The notes under the pieces are model-generated. The model was not told where the DNA came from. It saw nothing but the letters and a program-made list of their open reading frames with translations, and did not search any database. Positions 18,206 to 26,412 of a DNA stretch of 40,091 bases are shown one piece after another. The DNA is from Lachnospiraceae bacterium UBA7143. GTDB lineage: Bacteria; Bacillota; Clostridia; Lachnospirales; Lachnospiraceae. The stretch covers positions 1,576 through 41,666 of the forward strand of contig DKWV01000005.1 in the NCBI GenBank assembly GCA_002491905.1, in the 5' to 3' direction. Made by a program: the position numbers and the translations under genes. How positions within the stretch are numbered: position 1 is the first letter of the stretch; every line of letters begins with the position of its first letter.

Positions 18206-18224
18206 TCATATCATTTTGATATGA
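18206..18224. promoter_or_regulatory. Perfect palindrome in the cysK leader (candidate operator)
   Basis: TCATATCA (18206-18213), 3-nt spacer, TGATATGA (18217-18224). It lies just downstream of the predicted cysK start site and upstream of the ribosome site, a position where a repressor would block transcription. A CymR-like cysteine regulator would fit the gene's function, but I cannot match the site to a known consensus. Confidence 0.55.
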
Positions 18225-18237
18225 TAAGTATGAAAAG

Positions 18238-18266
18238 ATAATACACCAGTTTTTTCCCAATGTCAA
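18238..18266 (-). promoter_or_regulatory. Sigma-A promoter of cysK
   Basis: On the minus strand TTGACA (18266-18261), 17-nt spacer, TATTAT (18243-18238). It is preceded by AT-poor sequence, and the predicted start is near 18231, just before the palindrome. Confidence 0.87.
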
Positions 18267-18329
18267 CCTCCATTTGCGCAAATTCCATTTTCCCGTCCTC
18301 ACACGTTTTATGGACAGCCTATGCGCTCC

Positions 18330-18358
18330 TTTCAAAACGCGGGGATCTGTGGTATACT
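18330..18358 (+). promoter_or_regulatory. Candidate promoter of the first CgeB-like gene
   Basis: An extended -10 (TG-G-TATACT, hexamer at 18353-18358) has a poor -35 (TTTCAA, 18330-18335) at 17 nt. The leader then folds a CGGGTG/CACCCG hairpin (18383-18400) just before the AAGGGG ribosome site. It is divergent from the cysK promoter. Confidence 0.6.
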
Positions 18359-18417
18359 CGACACAGGTTCCACACGAAAAAACGGGTGTCTGTGCACCCG
18401 GTCCTAAGGGGTACGCC

Positions 18418-19563
18418 ATGAAAATACTTTTTATTGAATGGGCAAGCTTCGGCAACGCCGATATCAAGGACGCCTTTGTCAAAGAGGGGCATCAGGTAAT
18501 CTGCTTTCCTTTCTCCAACAGGGATGCCCGCAGGGACGCAGAAATCGAGGCCGCCCTCACGGAAAGCCTCCGCGGGACAGGGCCCGACGCGGTTTTTTCC
18601 TTTAACTATTTTCCGCTGGTTTCCAATGTCTGTAAGCAGGAGGGGCTGCCCTATATCTCCTGGGTCTATGACAGTCCCTACGTAATGCTCTACTCTTACA
18701 CGGCAATCAATCCCTGCAATACCATCTACGTATTTGACCGGGAACTGTGCCGGGAATTTAATGACGCAGGCATAAAAACAGTCCGCTATCTGCCTATGGC
18801 CGCGAATACGGAACGGCTGGACGCCCTGGGCTTTCCGGCCCCCGTCTATGACGTCTCCTTCGTCGGTTCCCTCTACACAGAGTCCCACAATTTTTTTGAC
18901 CGCATGGAGAACCTCTCCCCCTACGCGAAAGGATATCTGGAGGGGCTGATGCAGGCCCAGATGAATGTGCAGGGCTGCAATTTTATTCAGGAATCATTGT
19001 CTCCCATTATGGAAGAGTTGTACCGGGCGCTTCCTATGGACCCAAACCCGGACGGTGTGGAGACCAGAGAGTACCTCTACGCCCAATATGTGATCAACCG
19101 CAAGCTCACCGGACTGGAGCGGCTGCGCCTGCTGACCGCGGTCACGCAGAGACACACGCTGGATCTCTTCACGCTGGATCCGTCGTTCACACTCCCGAAT
19201 CTGCGCAACCACGGCACGGCGGACTACTACTCCGAAATGCCAGTGGTCTTTAAGAAAAGCCGCATCAACCTGAATATCTCCCTGCGCAGCATCAAGAGCG
19301 GCATCCCGCTGCGCGCCTTTGACATCATGGGCAGCGGCGGTTTTCTGTTGAGCAATTATCAGGAAGACTTCCTCAAAAACTTTACCCCTGGGGTAGACTT
19401 TGTGTATTATGAAGGGGAAGAGGATCTGGTACAGAAGACAGCATATTACCTGTCCCACGAGGAGGAGAGAACGGCCATCGCCAAAAGCGGACACGACAAG
19501 GTGGCAGCGGCGCATACTTACCGGCACCGGGTGCGGGAGATGTTTTCCTTCCTGCCGTGCTGA
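18418..19563 (+). CDS. CgeB-like glycosyltransferase (copy 1)
   Basis: 381 aa. The start MKILFIEW at 18418 is chosen because AAGGGG lies 6 nt upstream and it begins the first beta strand; the reading frame is open much further upstream without a start signal. The two-domain pattern is that of CgeB/DUF3880 proteins. The N-terminal half has a FSFNYFPLVSNVC and ISWVYDSPYV segment. The C-terminal GT-B half (Glyco_trans_1_2) has SFVGSLY, INLNISLRSIKSGIPLRAFD, MGSGGFLLSNYQ and a final HTYRHRVREM. The ends of these proteins resemble GT4-type enzymes that transfer sugar from a nucleotide sugar. It heads the glycosyltransferase block and has a homologue at 31614. The acceptor is unknown; flagellin or a cell-surface protein is likely from context. 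Confidence 0.82.
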   Translation: MKILFIEWASFGNADIKDAFVKEGHQVICFPFSNRDARRDAEIEAALTESLRGTGPDAVFSFNYFPLVSNVCKQEGLPYISWVYDSPYVMLYSYTAINPCNTIYVFDRELCREFNDAGIKTVRYLPMAANTERLDALGFPAPVYDVSFVGSLYTESHNFFDRMENLSPYAKGYLEGLMQAQMNVQGCNFIQESLSPIMEELYRALPMDPNPDGVETREYLYAQYVINRKLTGLERLRLLTAVTQRHTLDLFTLDPSFTLPNLRNHGTADYYSEMPVVFKKSRINLNISLRSIKSGIPLRAFDIMGSGGFLLSNYQEDFLKNFTPGVDFVYYEGEEDLVQKTAYYLSHEEERTAIAKSGHDKVAAAHTYRHRVREMFSFLPC

Positions 19564-19618
19564 CGGTTCTCTTTGCCCCGCATCCGTCCTGACGTGACCG
19601 CCGGAATGCGTCCGGCAT

Positions 19619-19647
19619 TTGCTGTAGTTATTCCTTTATGCTATAAT
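19619..19647 (+). promoter_or_regulatory. Sigma-A promoter of the six-gene glycosyltransferase array
   Basis: TTGCTG (19619-19624), 17-nt spacer, TATAAT (19642-19647). It lies in the gap between the CgeB-like gene and the first GT2 gene, which gives the array its own start; no sigma-28 match was seen here. Confidence 0.75.
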
Positions 19648-19648
19648 A

Positions 19649-19697
19649 GACGCAAGCCCGGCGGCTTGCGTCGCAAGAATTACCACGGTAATTCTTG
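19649..19697. promoter_or_regulatory. Two adjacent perfect palindromes at the array's transcription start
   Basis: Palindrome 1 is GACGCAAGCC (19649-19658), 4 nt, GGCTTGCGTC (19663-19672). Palindrome 2 is CAAGAATTAC (19674-19683), 4 nt, GTAATTCTTG (19688-19697). The first begins 2 nt after the -10, so it spans the predicted start site and would suit a repressor operator. The second would be a hairpin in the leader. Neither is followed by a U-run, so plain termination is unlikely. Confidence 0.75.
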
Positions 19698-19725
19698 TTG
19701 ACATCGGCAAAGAAAGGAGGCTTCC

Positions 19726-20784
19726 ATGCACCCCATATCTGTGTGTATTATAGCCAAAAATGAAGAAGAGCGGATCGGACAGTGTCTTTCATCCGTCAAG
19801 CCCTGCGGCTTTGAGATTGTGGTTGTGGACACCGGCTCCACAGACAGGACGAAGGAAATCGCCTCCGCATACGCGGATAAGGTGCTCGACTTTCCCTGGT
19901 GCGACGACTTTTCCGCCGCAAGGAACTTTTCCCTGCGGGAGGCCACCCACAACTGGATCTTTATGATCGACTGTGACGAAACCATAAAAGAAATTGACGT
20001 GGAAGAACTCACTTATTTCCGCAAACACCTCTCCGACAGCGTAGGCAGCGTTTCCCGTGAAAACCTGGTGACGGAAAACGGCGTCCTTACGCTTAATAAT
20101 ACGGATTACACGGAACGCTTTTTCAATAAAAAACTCTATCGCTACACAGGGATTATCCACGAGCAGCTCACGCCCATCCACGGGAAAGAAATGCCCGCCC
20201 TGCTGCTCCATGCAACCCTGCTTCACACTGGCTACGATATGACCCCAAAAGAGCGGGAAGCAAAATTCAGGCGCAATTTTACGCTGCTTGAGAAGCAGGC
20301 CGGGGCAGACCCTGAAAATCCCTACCTCTACTACCAGCTTGGTAAAACCTGTGAGATTCTGGAGGACTTTTCCCGCGCCTGTACCTACTATGACAAGGGC
20401 CTTTCCTTTGATCTGGACCCGGAGCTCGCCTACGTGCAGGCTATGGTTGTCTCCTACGGCAACGCGCTGCTGCGCTCAGGACAGGCCGAAACGGCCCTCG
20501 GCTTCGAGGGGATCTGTGATGAATTTTCCTCCGTTACGGACTTCGTATACCTGATGGGAAACATTTATCAGGACAACGGCATGTACGAAAAAGCTCTCGA
20601 ACAGTATCAGCGGGCGCTGCAGATGCCCCCCGGACGGCAGAGCGGCACAAATTCCTTTCTGCCTTTCTACCAGTCCGGCATCATCTTTGAGACTTTGGGC
20701 AGCCCGGAATCGGCGGCAGCCCTCTATCGTAAGTGCGGGGATTTCGCACCGGCGCTAAAGCGGCTGGCCGCGCTGCAGCCATAG
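19726..20784 (+). CDS. GT2 glycosyltransferase with TPR-like C-terminus (array gene 1)
   Basis: 352 aa. The N-terminal GT-A fold starts with SVCIIAKNEEERIGQCL, then VVDTGSTDRT (D35), WCDDFSAARNF and the metal/nucleotide DxD motif as DCD (82-84, IDCDET). RLYRYTGIIHEQL-like residues follow near the acceptor site. From about residue 200 the protein is helical repeats (YLYYQLGKTCEILEDFSRA, YEKALEQYQRAL), TPR-like. This GT-A plus TPR layout is that of SunS-type protein glycosyltransferases; that it modifies a protein is inference. The ATG lies behind AAAGGAGG. First gene of six, with CIIAKNEE marking it as distinct from both other subtypes. Confidence 0.88.
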   Translation: MHPISVCIIAKNEEERIGQCLSSVKPCGFEIVVVDTGSTDRTKEIASAYADKVLDFPWCDDFSAARNFSLREATHNWIFMIDCDETIKEIDVEELTYFRKHLSDSVGSVSRENLVTENGVLTLNNTDYTERFFNKKLYRYTGIIHEQLTPIHGKEMPALLLHATLLHTGYDMTPKEREAKFRRNFTLLEKQAGADPENPYLYYQLGKTCEILEDFSRACTYYDKGLSFDLDPELAYVQAMVVSYGNALLRSGQAETALGFEGICDEFSSVTDFVYLMGNIYQDNGMYEKALEQYQRALQMPPGRQSGTNSFLPFYQSGIIFETLGSPESAAALYRKCGDFAPALKRLAALQP

Positions 20785-20890
20785 GCACAGTGTCCGCCAT
20801 CTGCAAAGGCTGACAGCCGCAGTGTCCGCAGCAAAGTCTCTGCTTTCACAGATAACCGAGAAACCACAGTTAAGTAGAACGGAGGGAAAG

Positions 20891-21970
20891 ATGATCCCTG
20901 TATCTGTATGTATCATCGGTAAGAACGAAGAACAGCATATTGAGAATTGTCTGGCTCCCCTCGCAGCTTTCCCCTTCGAGGTCGTTTATGTGGATACCGG
21001 TTCCACCGACCGCACAAAGGAGATTGCCGCGGAGCACGGCGCCAAAATATATGACTTCGCATGGATTGACGATTTCTCAGCCGCCAGAAATTTTGCTTCG
21101 GAAAAAGCATCGAACGCCACAGTCCTTTTCCTGGACTGTGACGAATACCTCTCCGGCCTGGATGAAGACGGCCTCTGTCAGGCCGTCAAAGCCTGTCCCG
21201 CCGGCGTGGGAATGCTCCTGCGCAACAACTATTTCGAAGCAAACGGCGCACCGACAAACTATCCTGACCGGGTGGAGCGCCTCTTTTCCCGGAAACGCTT
21301 CCATTACACCGGCATCATCCATGAGCAGGTGGTGACGCGAGACGGGGACAGCCCCCGCTATGAGCGGTACGAGATTCCGCTGACAGTGGAACACATGGGT
21401 TACAACGGCGGGCCGCAGGCTATGCAGGAAAAAGCCGAGCGCAACAACAGACTGCTTTTCCGTGAACTGGAAAAGAGACCCCGGGACGCTTATCTCTACT
21501 TTCAGATCGGGCAGTCCTACAACGGCATCCGGGATTATGAAAACGCTTATCTGTATTATAAAAAATCTTTTTCCCTGCCGTTTTGCCCGGAGGAACCCTG
21601 GGTACAGATCATGGCCACGGCTTTCTTAAACGCCATGAACCATACCGGCCGCTCCGGGGAGGCAGTCCGGTTTTTCGGGCCGATTTATGACCATTTTGCG
21701 GACGACGCGAATTTTTACTGCAGCATGGGTAACGCCTACTTAAACCTCAATCCCCCGAAGCCCTTAAACGCTATGGCTGAGTACCTGAAAGCCCTGCAGT
21801 GCCCGAATGCCAGGGAGAAGGGCGCAAACACTTTCATTCCCTACTACAATATCGGTCTGGTAAACGAGATGCTGGGAAAGACCGAGGCAGCCCTCACTTT
21901 CTATCAGCGGGCCGCTGATCTGGGATTTGCGCCTGCCGCTGAAAAAATCAAGGAGATAGAAACTGCATGA
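20891..21970 (+). CDS. GT2 glycosyltransferase with TPR-like C-terminus (array gene 2)
   Basis: 359 aa, starting at MIPVSVCIIGKNEEQHIENC. The ATG at 20891 has GGAGGG right upstream; an open frame further left has no such signal. Motifs are VDTGSTDRT, WIDDFSAARNF, DCD (LDCDEYL), ERLFSRKRFHYTGIIHEQ and the EHMGYNGG segment. The helical C-terminal half has NAYLYYKKSFSLPF and AMAEYLKALQ. It belongs to the CIIGKNEE subtype with array genes 4 and 5. The 106-nt gap before it contains a 10-bp direct repeat (CAGTGTCCGC at 20788 and 20820). Its stop overlaps the next start (ATGA). Confidence 0.88.
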   Translation: MIPVSVCIIGKNEEQHIENCLAPLAAFPFEVVYVDTGSTDRTKEIAAEHGAKIYDFAWIDDFSAARNFASEKASNATVLFLDCDEYLSGLDEDGLCQAVKACPAGVGMLLRNNYFEANGAPTNYPDRVERLFSRKRFHYTGIIHEQVVTRDGDSPRYERYEIPLTVEHMGYNGGPQAMQEKAERNNRLLFRELEKRPRDAYLYFQIGQSYNGIRDYENAYLYYKKSFSLPFCPEEPWVQIMATAFLNAMNHTGRSGEAVRFFGPIYDHFADDANFYCSMGNAYLNLNPPKPLNAMAEYLKALQCPNAREKGANTFIPYYNIGLVNEMLGKTEAALTFYQRAADLGFAPAAEKIKEIETA

Positions 21971-23040
21971 TTCCCATATCTGTGTGCATCATCACAAAAA
22001 ACGAAGCAGCAAACCTGAAAAAATGTCTGGAAGCCATACGGCAGTATCCGTTTGAGATTGTGGTGGTTGACACTGGCTCAGAGGACGGTTCCTGGGAAAC
22101 CGCCCGTGCGTACACGGAAAAAGTATATGACTTTGCATGGGTTGACGATTTCTCCGCCGCCAGAAACTTTGCTGCGCAACAGGCCTCCCACAACATGATA
22201 TTTCCTGTGGATACCGACGAATTTATCACACGGCTCGATTGGGAGGAACTGCAGGAACTGATTCTGCAAAATCCCAAATCCGTTGGCAGCGTCAGGCGCA
22301 TGGATTATTTTGAGACAGACGGGGAAAAACACTGTCAGCTCTGTGTCATAGACCGAATCTATAACCGCAGATATTACCACTATACCAAGCCGATCCACGA
22401 GACGCTTGCCCCACTTACCAAGGCGCCTTACCGCTCCTATGCCTCCTCCATTGAGATTGACCATGCGGGGTATCTTGGCTCCGGGGATCTGCTTAAGCAG
22501 AAAGCGCTGCGGGACATAAATCTGCTTCTCAAAGAACTGGAAAAGGAGCCTGAAAATCCCTATCACTATTTCCAGATAGCGCAGAGCTATATGCTGATGC
22601 GTGATACCGGGAGCGCACTGCCCTATTTTCAGAAGGCGATGGAGCGCAAACCTGATCCCCATGCGGATTACACCCACATTCTTCTCTACAATTACGGGCA
22701 TCTTCTTCTGGAGCAGGATCGGGTGGATGAGGCCTCCTTCCTGCCAGACTATCACGGGTATTACCGGGACAATATGGATTATCTCTGCCTGACAGGGCTG
22801 TTTTATCTTTGTCAGAATCAGCCCCTGAAAGCTCTCACTGAATTCGTAAATGCACTGGCGGCCCCGGGCGGCGATCTCGCCGACAGACGTGAGCCATCCT
22901 ACTATATCGGCTATATTTATGAACTGTTCGGGAAAACGGATATTGCCAGAACCCATTACCAGAACTGTGGTGAGGACTATGCCCCCGCTGCAGAGGCGCT
23001 GGCAAGGCTCGCCCAGAAGACAGATGTCCCCCGCAAATAG
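21967..23040 (+). CDS. GT2 glycosyltransferase with TPR-like C-terminus (array gene 3)
   Basis: 357 aa, overlapping gene 2 by 4 nt. It is of the CIITKNEA subtype together with gene 6. Motifs are VVDTGSEDGS (the usual STDRT replaced), WVDDFSAARNFAAQQAS, DTD (VDTDEFI) in place of DCD, and IYNRRYYHYTKPIHETL. The C-terminal half has YHYFQIAQSYMLMRDTGSALPYF and YIYELFGKTDIARTHYQNCG. The shared change in the DxD and sugar-binding loop between genes 3 and 6 suggests a different donor or acceptor from genes 2, 4 and 5. That is inference. Confidence 0.88.
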   Translation: MIPISVCIITKNEAANLKKCLEAIRQYPFEIVVVDTGSEDGSWETARAYTEKVYDFAWVDDFSAARNFAAQQASHNMIFPVDTDEFITRLDWEELQELILQNPKSVGSVRRMDYFETDGEKHCQLCVIDRIYNRRYYHYTKPIHETLAPLTKAPYRSYASSIEIDHAGYLGSGDLLKQKALRDINLLLKELEKEPENPYHYFQIAQSYMLMRDTGSALPYFQKAMERKPDPHADYTHILLYNYGHLLLEQDRVDEASFLPDYHGYYRDNMDYLCLTGLFYLCQNQPLKALTEFVNALAAPGGDLADRREPSYYIGYIYELFGKTDIARTHYQNCGEDYAPAAEALARLAQKTDVPRK

Positions 23041-23064
23041 TATGTAATATAAGGAGAATATCCC

Positions 23065-24150
23065 ATGATCCCTCTGTCAGTCTGTATTATCGGTAAAAAC
23101 GAAGAAAAAAATATAGAGAAATGCCTTTCCTCTCTTGCCCCCTACGACTTCGAGATCATCTATGTGGACACTGGTTCCACCGACCGGACGGTGGAGCTCG
23201 CTGCGAAATATACGGACAAAATTTATCATTTTACCTGGATTGATGATTTCTCAGCCGCCAGAAACTTTTCCCTCGCCCAGGCAGCTCATGATTATGTGCT
23301 GGTCCTGGACTGCGACGAATTCCTGACAAGTCTGGATCCAGAGGGCCTCTGCGCCGCTGTTGAGGCGCATCCGAACGGGGTCGGCCAGATCTGCAGACAC
23401 AGCTACACGGGAAGCGGGACGGAGGACGGCCTCTCCACGGAAGAAATCGACCGACTTTTCAACAGGCGCCTGTATCACTATATCTACAGGATCCACGAAC
23501 AGGTGGCGGACCTGCAGAGCGGTTCCACGGACTATGACCGTTACCCGGTTCCTTTGACGGCGAACCATGTGGGCTACGCGGGAACGGCAGACGAAAAACG
23601 TCTCAAGGCGGAGCGGAACAACGCCCTTCTCTTTCAGGAGATTGAGAAAAATCCCGGTGAGCCCTACTTCTATTTCCAGGTGGGACAGAGCTACAATCTG
23701 ATCAGCGACTATGAAAACGCTTACATCTATTATAAGAAAGCTTTTTCACTGCCCTTAAATCTGGATAACATCTGGGTTCATGTGATGGCAAACAACTTCA
23801 TTGCCGCCTGTATCCAGACAAGCCGTGAAAACGAGGCGTTATCCCTCTATCTCCCTGTCTATGACGATTACGCTATAGATTCCAATTTCCTTTGCAGCAT
23901 AGGCAGCCTCTATCTGAATCTTTCTCCTCCACAGCCACTGCGGGCCGTGATGGAGTTCGTAAAGGTCTTACAGTCCCCTGTTTCCCTTGAAGGAACTGAT
24001 CTTTGCGGTGCCGCGTATTACGGTATGGGCTATGCCAACGAACTTTTGGGGAACCTCCCCGCCGCCAGAAGTTTTTATGAAAAATCAGCCGGGAAAAACT
24101 ATGCCGCCGCCTTTCAAAAACTGGCGGCCGATGACGAAAGGAGCGTCTGA
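23065..24150 (+). CDS. GT2 glycosyltransferase with TPR-like C-terminus (array gene 4)
   Basis: 361 aa, CIIGKNEE subtype. Motifs are YVDTGSTDRTVELA, WIDDFSAARNFSLAQAAH, DCD (LDCDEFL), DRLFNRRLYHYIYRIHEQV and NHVGYAGT. The TPR-like part has FYFQVGQSYNLISDYENAY, LYLPVYDDYA and PLRAVMEFVKVLQSPV. It is most similar to gene 5, down to runs of shared codons near the 3' end, so the two look like a recent duplication. AAGGAG lies 10 nt before the ATG. The last base of its stop codon is the first base of the gene 5 start. Confidence 0.88.
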   Translation: MIPLSVCIIGKNEEKNIEKCLSSLAPYDFEIIYVDTGSTDRTVELAAKYTDKIYHFTWIDDFSAARNFSLAQAAHDYVLVLDCDEFLTSLDPEGLCAAVEAHPNGVGQICRHSYTGSGTEDGLSTEEIDRLFNRRLYHYIYRIHEQVADLQSGSTDYDRYPVPLTANHVGYAGTADEKRLKAERNNALLFQEIEKNPGEPYFYFQVGQSYNLISDYENAYIYYKKAFSLPLNLDNIWVHVMANNFIAACIQTSRENEALSLYLPVYDDYAIDSNFLCSIGSLYLNLSPPQPLRAVMEFVKVLQSPVSLEGTDLCGAAYYGMGYANELLGNLPAARSFYEKSAGKNYAAAFQKLAADDERSV

Positions 24151-25229
24151 TGATTCCGATTTCCGCTTGTATCATAGGTAAAAACGAGGAAAAAAATATC
24201 GAAAAATGTCTGGCCCCCCTCGCGAAGCAGGGCCTGGAAATTGTCTACGTGGACACGGGATCCACCGACCGCACGAAGGAACTGGCCGCAAAATACACGG
24301 ACCATATCTATGATTTCGAGTGGATCAACGACTTTTCCGCCGCCAGAAACTACTCCATCAAAAAAGCCTCCCACAACTATGTCCTGATTGTCGACTGCGA
24401 CGAATTCCTGACGGATATTGACCGGGAGGCGCTGGAGCAGACCATAACCGACCATCCACGGGGAGTCGGCCAGATCCTGCTCAACAACTACTGCAAATCC
24501 GGCGGGGCACAGGTCTCCATCCCAAACCGCCTGGAACGCCTGTTTCACAGACAGCACTACCATTATGAAAATGCAATCCATGAACAGATCTGCGATATCA
24601 GGACAGGAAGCACCTACTATGAACGCTATGAAGCGCCCATTACTGTAGACCACGTCGGCTATGCGGGCACCGCCGAAGAACGGCGGAAAAAGACGGAGCG
24701 CAACAACAGGCTTCTCTTTCAGGAAATCGAGAACCATCCCGATGACCCCTATAATTATTTCCAGGCTGCACAGTCCTTCCATCTGATTGAGGATTACGAA
24801 AACGCCTACACTTACTATAAGCAGGCTTTTACGCTTGGTCTGGATTTGGAAAACCCCTGGGTCTACGTGATGGCAAACAACTTCATAAGCACCTGCGTGC
24901 AGCTCGGCAGGGGCGGGGAGGCGCTTGCGCTCTATCTCCCCGTCTATGATGATTACGCCGGCAATCCTGGCTTCTTGAGCAGTATGGGATGTCTCTATCT
25001 GGATTTGGAGCCACCGCAGCCGCTCAGGGCCGTGATGGAATTTGTCAAGGTTTTGCAGTCCCCCGTTTCTCCCGACGGCATAGATTACAGCGCAATAGCG
25101 CTCTACGGCATGGGATATGCCAATGAGCTTCTGGGAAATACCCCGGCTGCCCTCAGTTTTTACCAGAAATCAGCCGAAAAAGACAATCCCCGCGCGCTTC
25201 AAAAGCTGTCGGAATTCCAAATGGGTTGA
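24150..25229 (+). CDS. GT2 glycosyltransferase with TPR-like C-terminus (array gene 5)
   Basis: 359 aa, CIIGKNEE subtype. Motifs are VYVDTGSTDRTKELA, WINDFSAARNYSIKKASH (N for D in the WxDDF block), DCD (VDCDEFL), ERLFHRQHYHYENAIHEQI and VDHVGYAGT. The C-terminal part repeats the gene 4 features, including LYLPVYDDYAG and PLRAVMEFVKVLQSPV. It overlaps gene 4 by a single base and should be translationally coupled to it. The ATG has GAAAGGAG a few bases upstream, within gene 4. Confidence 0.88.
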   Translation: MIPISACIIGKNEEKNIEKCLAPLAKQGLEIVYVDTGSTDRTKELAAKYTDHIYDFEWINDFSAARNYSIKKASHNYVLIVDCDEFLTDIDREALEQTITDHPRGVGQILLNNYCKSGGAQVSIPNRLERLFHRQHYHYENAIHEQICDIRTGSTYYERYEAPITVDHVGYAGTAEERRKKTERNNRLLFQEIENHPDDPYNYFQAAQSFHLIEDYENAYTYYKQAFTLGLDLENPWVYVMANNFISTCVQLGRGGEALALYLPVYDDYAGNPGFLSSMGCLYLDLEPPQPLRAVMEFVKVLQSPVSPDGIDYSAIALYGMGYANELLGNTPAALSFYQKSAEKDNPRALQKLSEFQMG

Positions 25230-25274
25230 CATAACTATTCAGCCGCCATTTCAGACGCCAGGAAAGGATTATAC

Positions 25275-26321
25275 ATGATACCGATTTCCGTATGTATTAT
25301 CACCAAAAATGAAGCCGATCATCTGAGAAAATGTCTGGAAGCGTTAAGACCGTATCCGTTTGAAACTGTAGTGGTTGACACCGGCTCCTCAGACGACTCT
25401 GTGGAAGTGGCAAAGCAGTATACGGATCACGTCCATCGCTTTGACTGGATCGACGATTTTGCCGCCGCCAGAAACTTTGCCGCAAAATGCGCCTCCCACG
25501 ACTTCCTGTTTCCCATAGATACCGATGAGATTCTCTCCCTGCTCGACTGGGACGGGCTGCAGGAGGCATTGAAAGAGCACCCGGAGAGCGTAGGCCATGT
25601 CAGGCGGCTGGACTATTATGAAACGGATGCCGGGCGTCAGCGCTATGACGTCATGATCGAGCGCATCTACAACCGAAAGTATTACCAGTATCAGGGAACC
25701 ATTCACGAAGCGCTCGTCCCTCTCCATGATATCCCGTATACTTCCTACGATACTTCAATTGTCATCGACCACTCAGGCTATCTGGGCAGCCCGGAAAAGC
25801 TTCTTGAAAAAGCACAGAGAAACCTGACGCTGCTGTTACAAGAGATTGAGAAACGGCCGGATGACCCTTACCTCTATTTTCAGGCTGCGCAGTCCTATCT
25901 GCTCATGCGCGACCATGAACACGCCTGTGAATACTTCCGTGCCGCGCTTGAACGCCATCCTTCCCCGGAAGCGGATTACACCCGTATGCTTGTAAATAAT
26001 TATGGCAACTCCCTGCTCGACCTTGACAGACCCGTGGAAGCTATGGAACTGATCTCCTACTACGAATATTTTGACAACTGCAAGGATTACCTGTGTATGA
26101 TCGGCTTAAGCTATATGATGGTCGGGCAGCCTCTGCGGGCCCTGCCGGAGTTTGTCAAAGCGCTGACCGCCCCTGTTGTGGATTCCATTGATCCCCGACG
26201 CCCTTCCTATTACGTAGGCTATCTCTATGAGTTCTTCGGAAAAACGGATATCGCCCGCATCCACTATCGCAACTGCGGCGACTATGCTCCGGCGGTAGAA
26301 GCGCTCGCCCGGCTGTCGTAA
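25275..26321 (+). CDS. GT2 glycosyltransferase with TPR-like C-terminus (array gene 6)
   Basis: 348 aa, CIITKNEA subtype with gene 3. Motifs are VVDTGSSDDSVEVA, WIDDFAAARNFAAKCASH, DTD (IDTDEIL), ERIYNRKYYQYQGTIHEAL and VIDHSGYLGSPEK. The TPR-like half has LYFQAAQSYLLMRDHEHAC and YVGYLYEFFGKTDIARIHYRNCG, nearly matching gene 3. The ATG at 25275 follows AGGAAAGGATTATAC. It is the last gene of the array and is convergent with the flagellin gene, sharing the terminator at 26344-26376. Confidence 0.88.
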   Translation: MIPISVCIITKNEADHLRKCLEALRPYPFETVVVDTGSSDDSVEVAKQYTDHVHRFDWIDDFAAARNFAAKCASHDFLFPIDTDEILSLLDWDGLQEALKEHPESVGHVRRLDYYETDAGRQRYDVMIERIYNRKYYQYQGTIHEALVPLHDIPYTSYDTSIVIDHSGYLGSPEKLLEKAQRNLTLLLQEIEKRPDDPYLYFQAAQSYLLMRDHEHACEYFRAALERHPSPEADYTRMLVNNYGNSLLDLDRPVEAMELISYYEYFDNCKDYLCMIGLSYMMVGQPLRALPEFVKALTAPVVDSIDPRRPSYYVGYLYEFFGKTDIARIHYRNCGDYAPAVEALARLS

Positions 26322-26343
26322 GCCTTCCGATTCTCCTCAAGCG

Positions 26344-26376
26344 TGAAAAAAAGACCCATCCTTTCGGATGGGTCTT
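26344..26376 (-). terminator. Bidirectional terminator between array and flagellin gene
   Basis: A perfect 11-bp stem: AAGACCCATCC (26351-26361), TTTC loop, GGATGGGTCTT (26366-26376). On the minus strand the stem runs into seven T, a strong intrinsic terminator for the flagellin transcript. On the plus strand it ends GGTCTTCTTG, weaker, for the glycosyltransferase array. Confidence 0.92.
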
Positions 26377-26412
26377 CTTGATAGCTCAACTCTGTAGCTT
26401 TTCTTACAGTGA

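Noticed and set aside
18171..18482. 103-codon open frame on the minus strand upstream of cysK
   Set aside because: It covers both divergent promoters and the cysK palindrome and shows no protein-like pattern.
20788..20829. 10-bp direct repeat (CAGTGTCCGC) between array genes 1 and 2
   Set aside because: Only two copies, no symmetry and no mobile-element features; most likely chance or a duplication scar.
19726..26321. CRISPR-like or satellite repeat array
   Set aside because: The periodicity of about 1.1 kb comes from tandem paralogous genes. No short repeat-spacer pattern was seen anywhere in the window.
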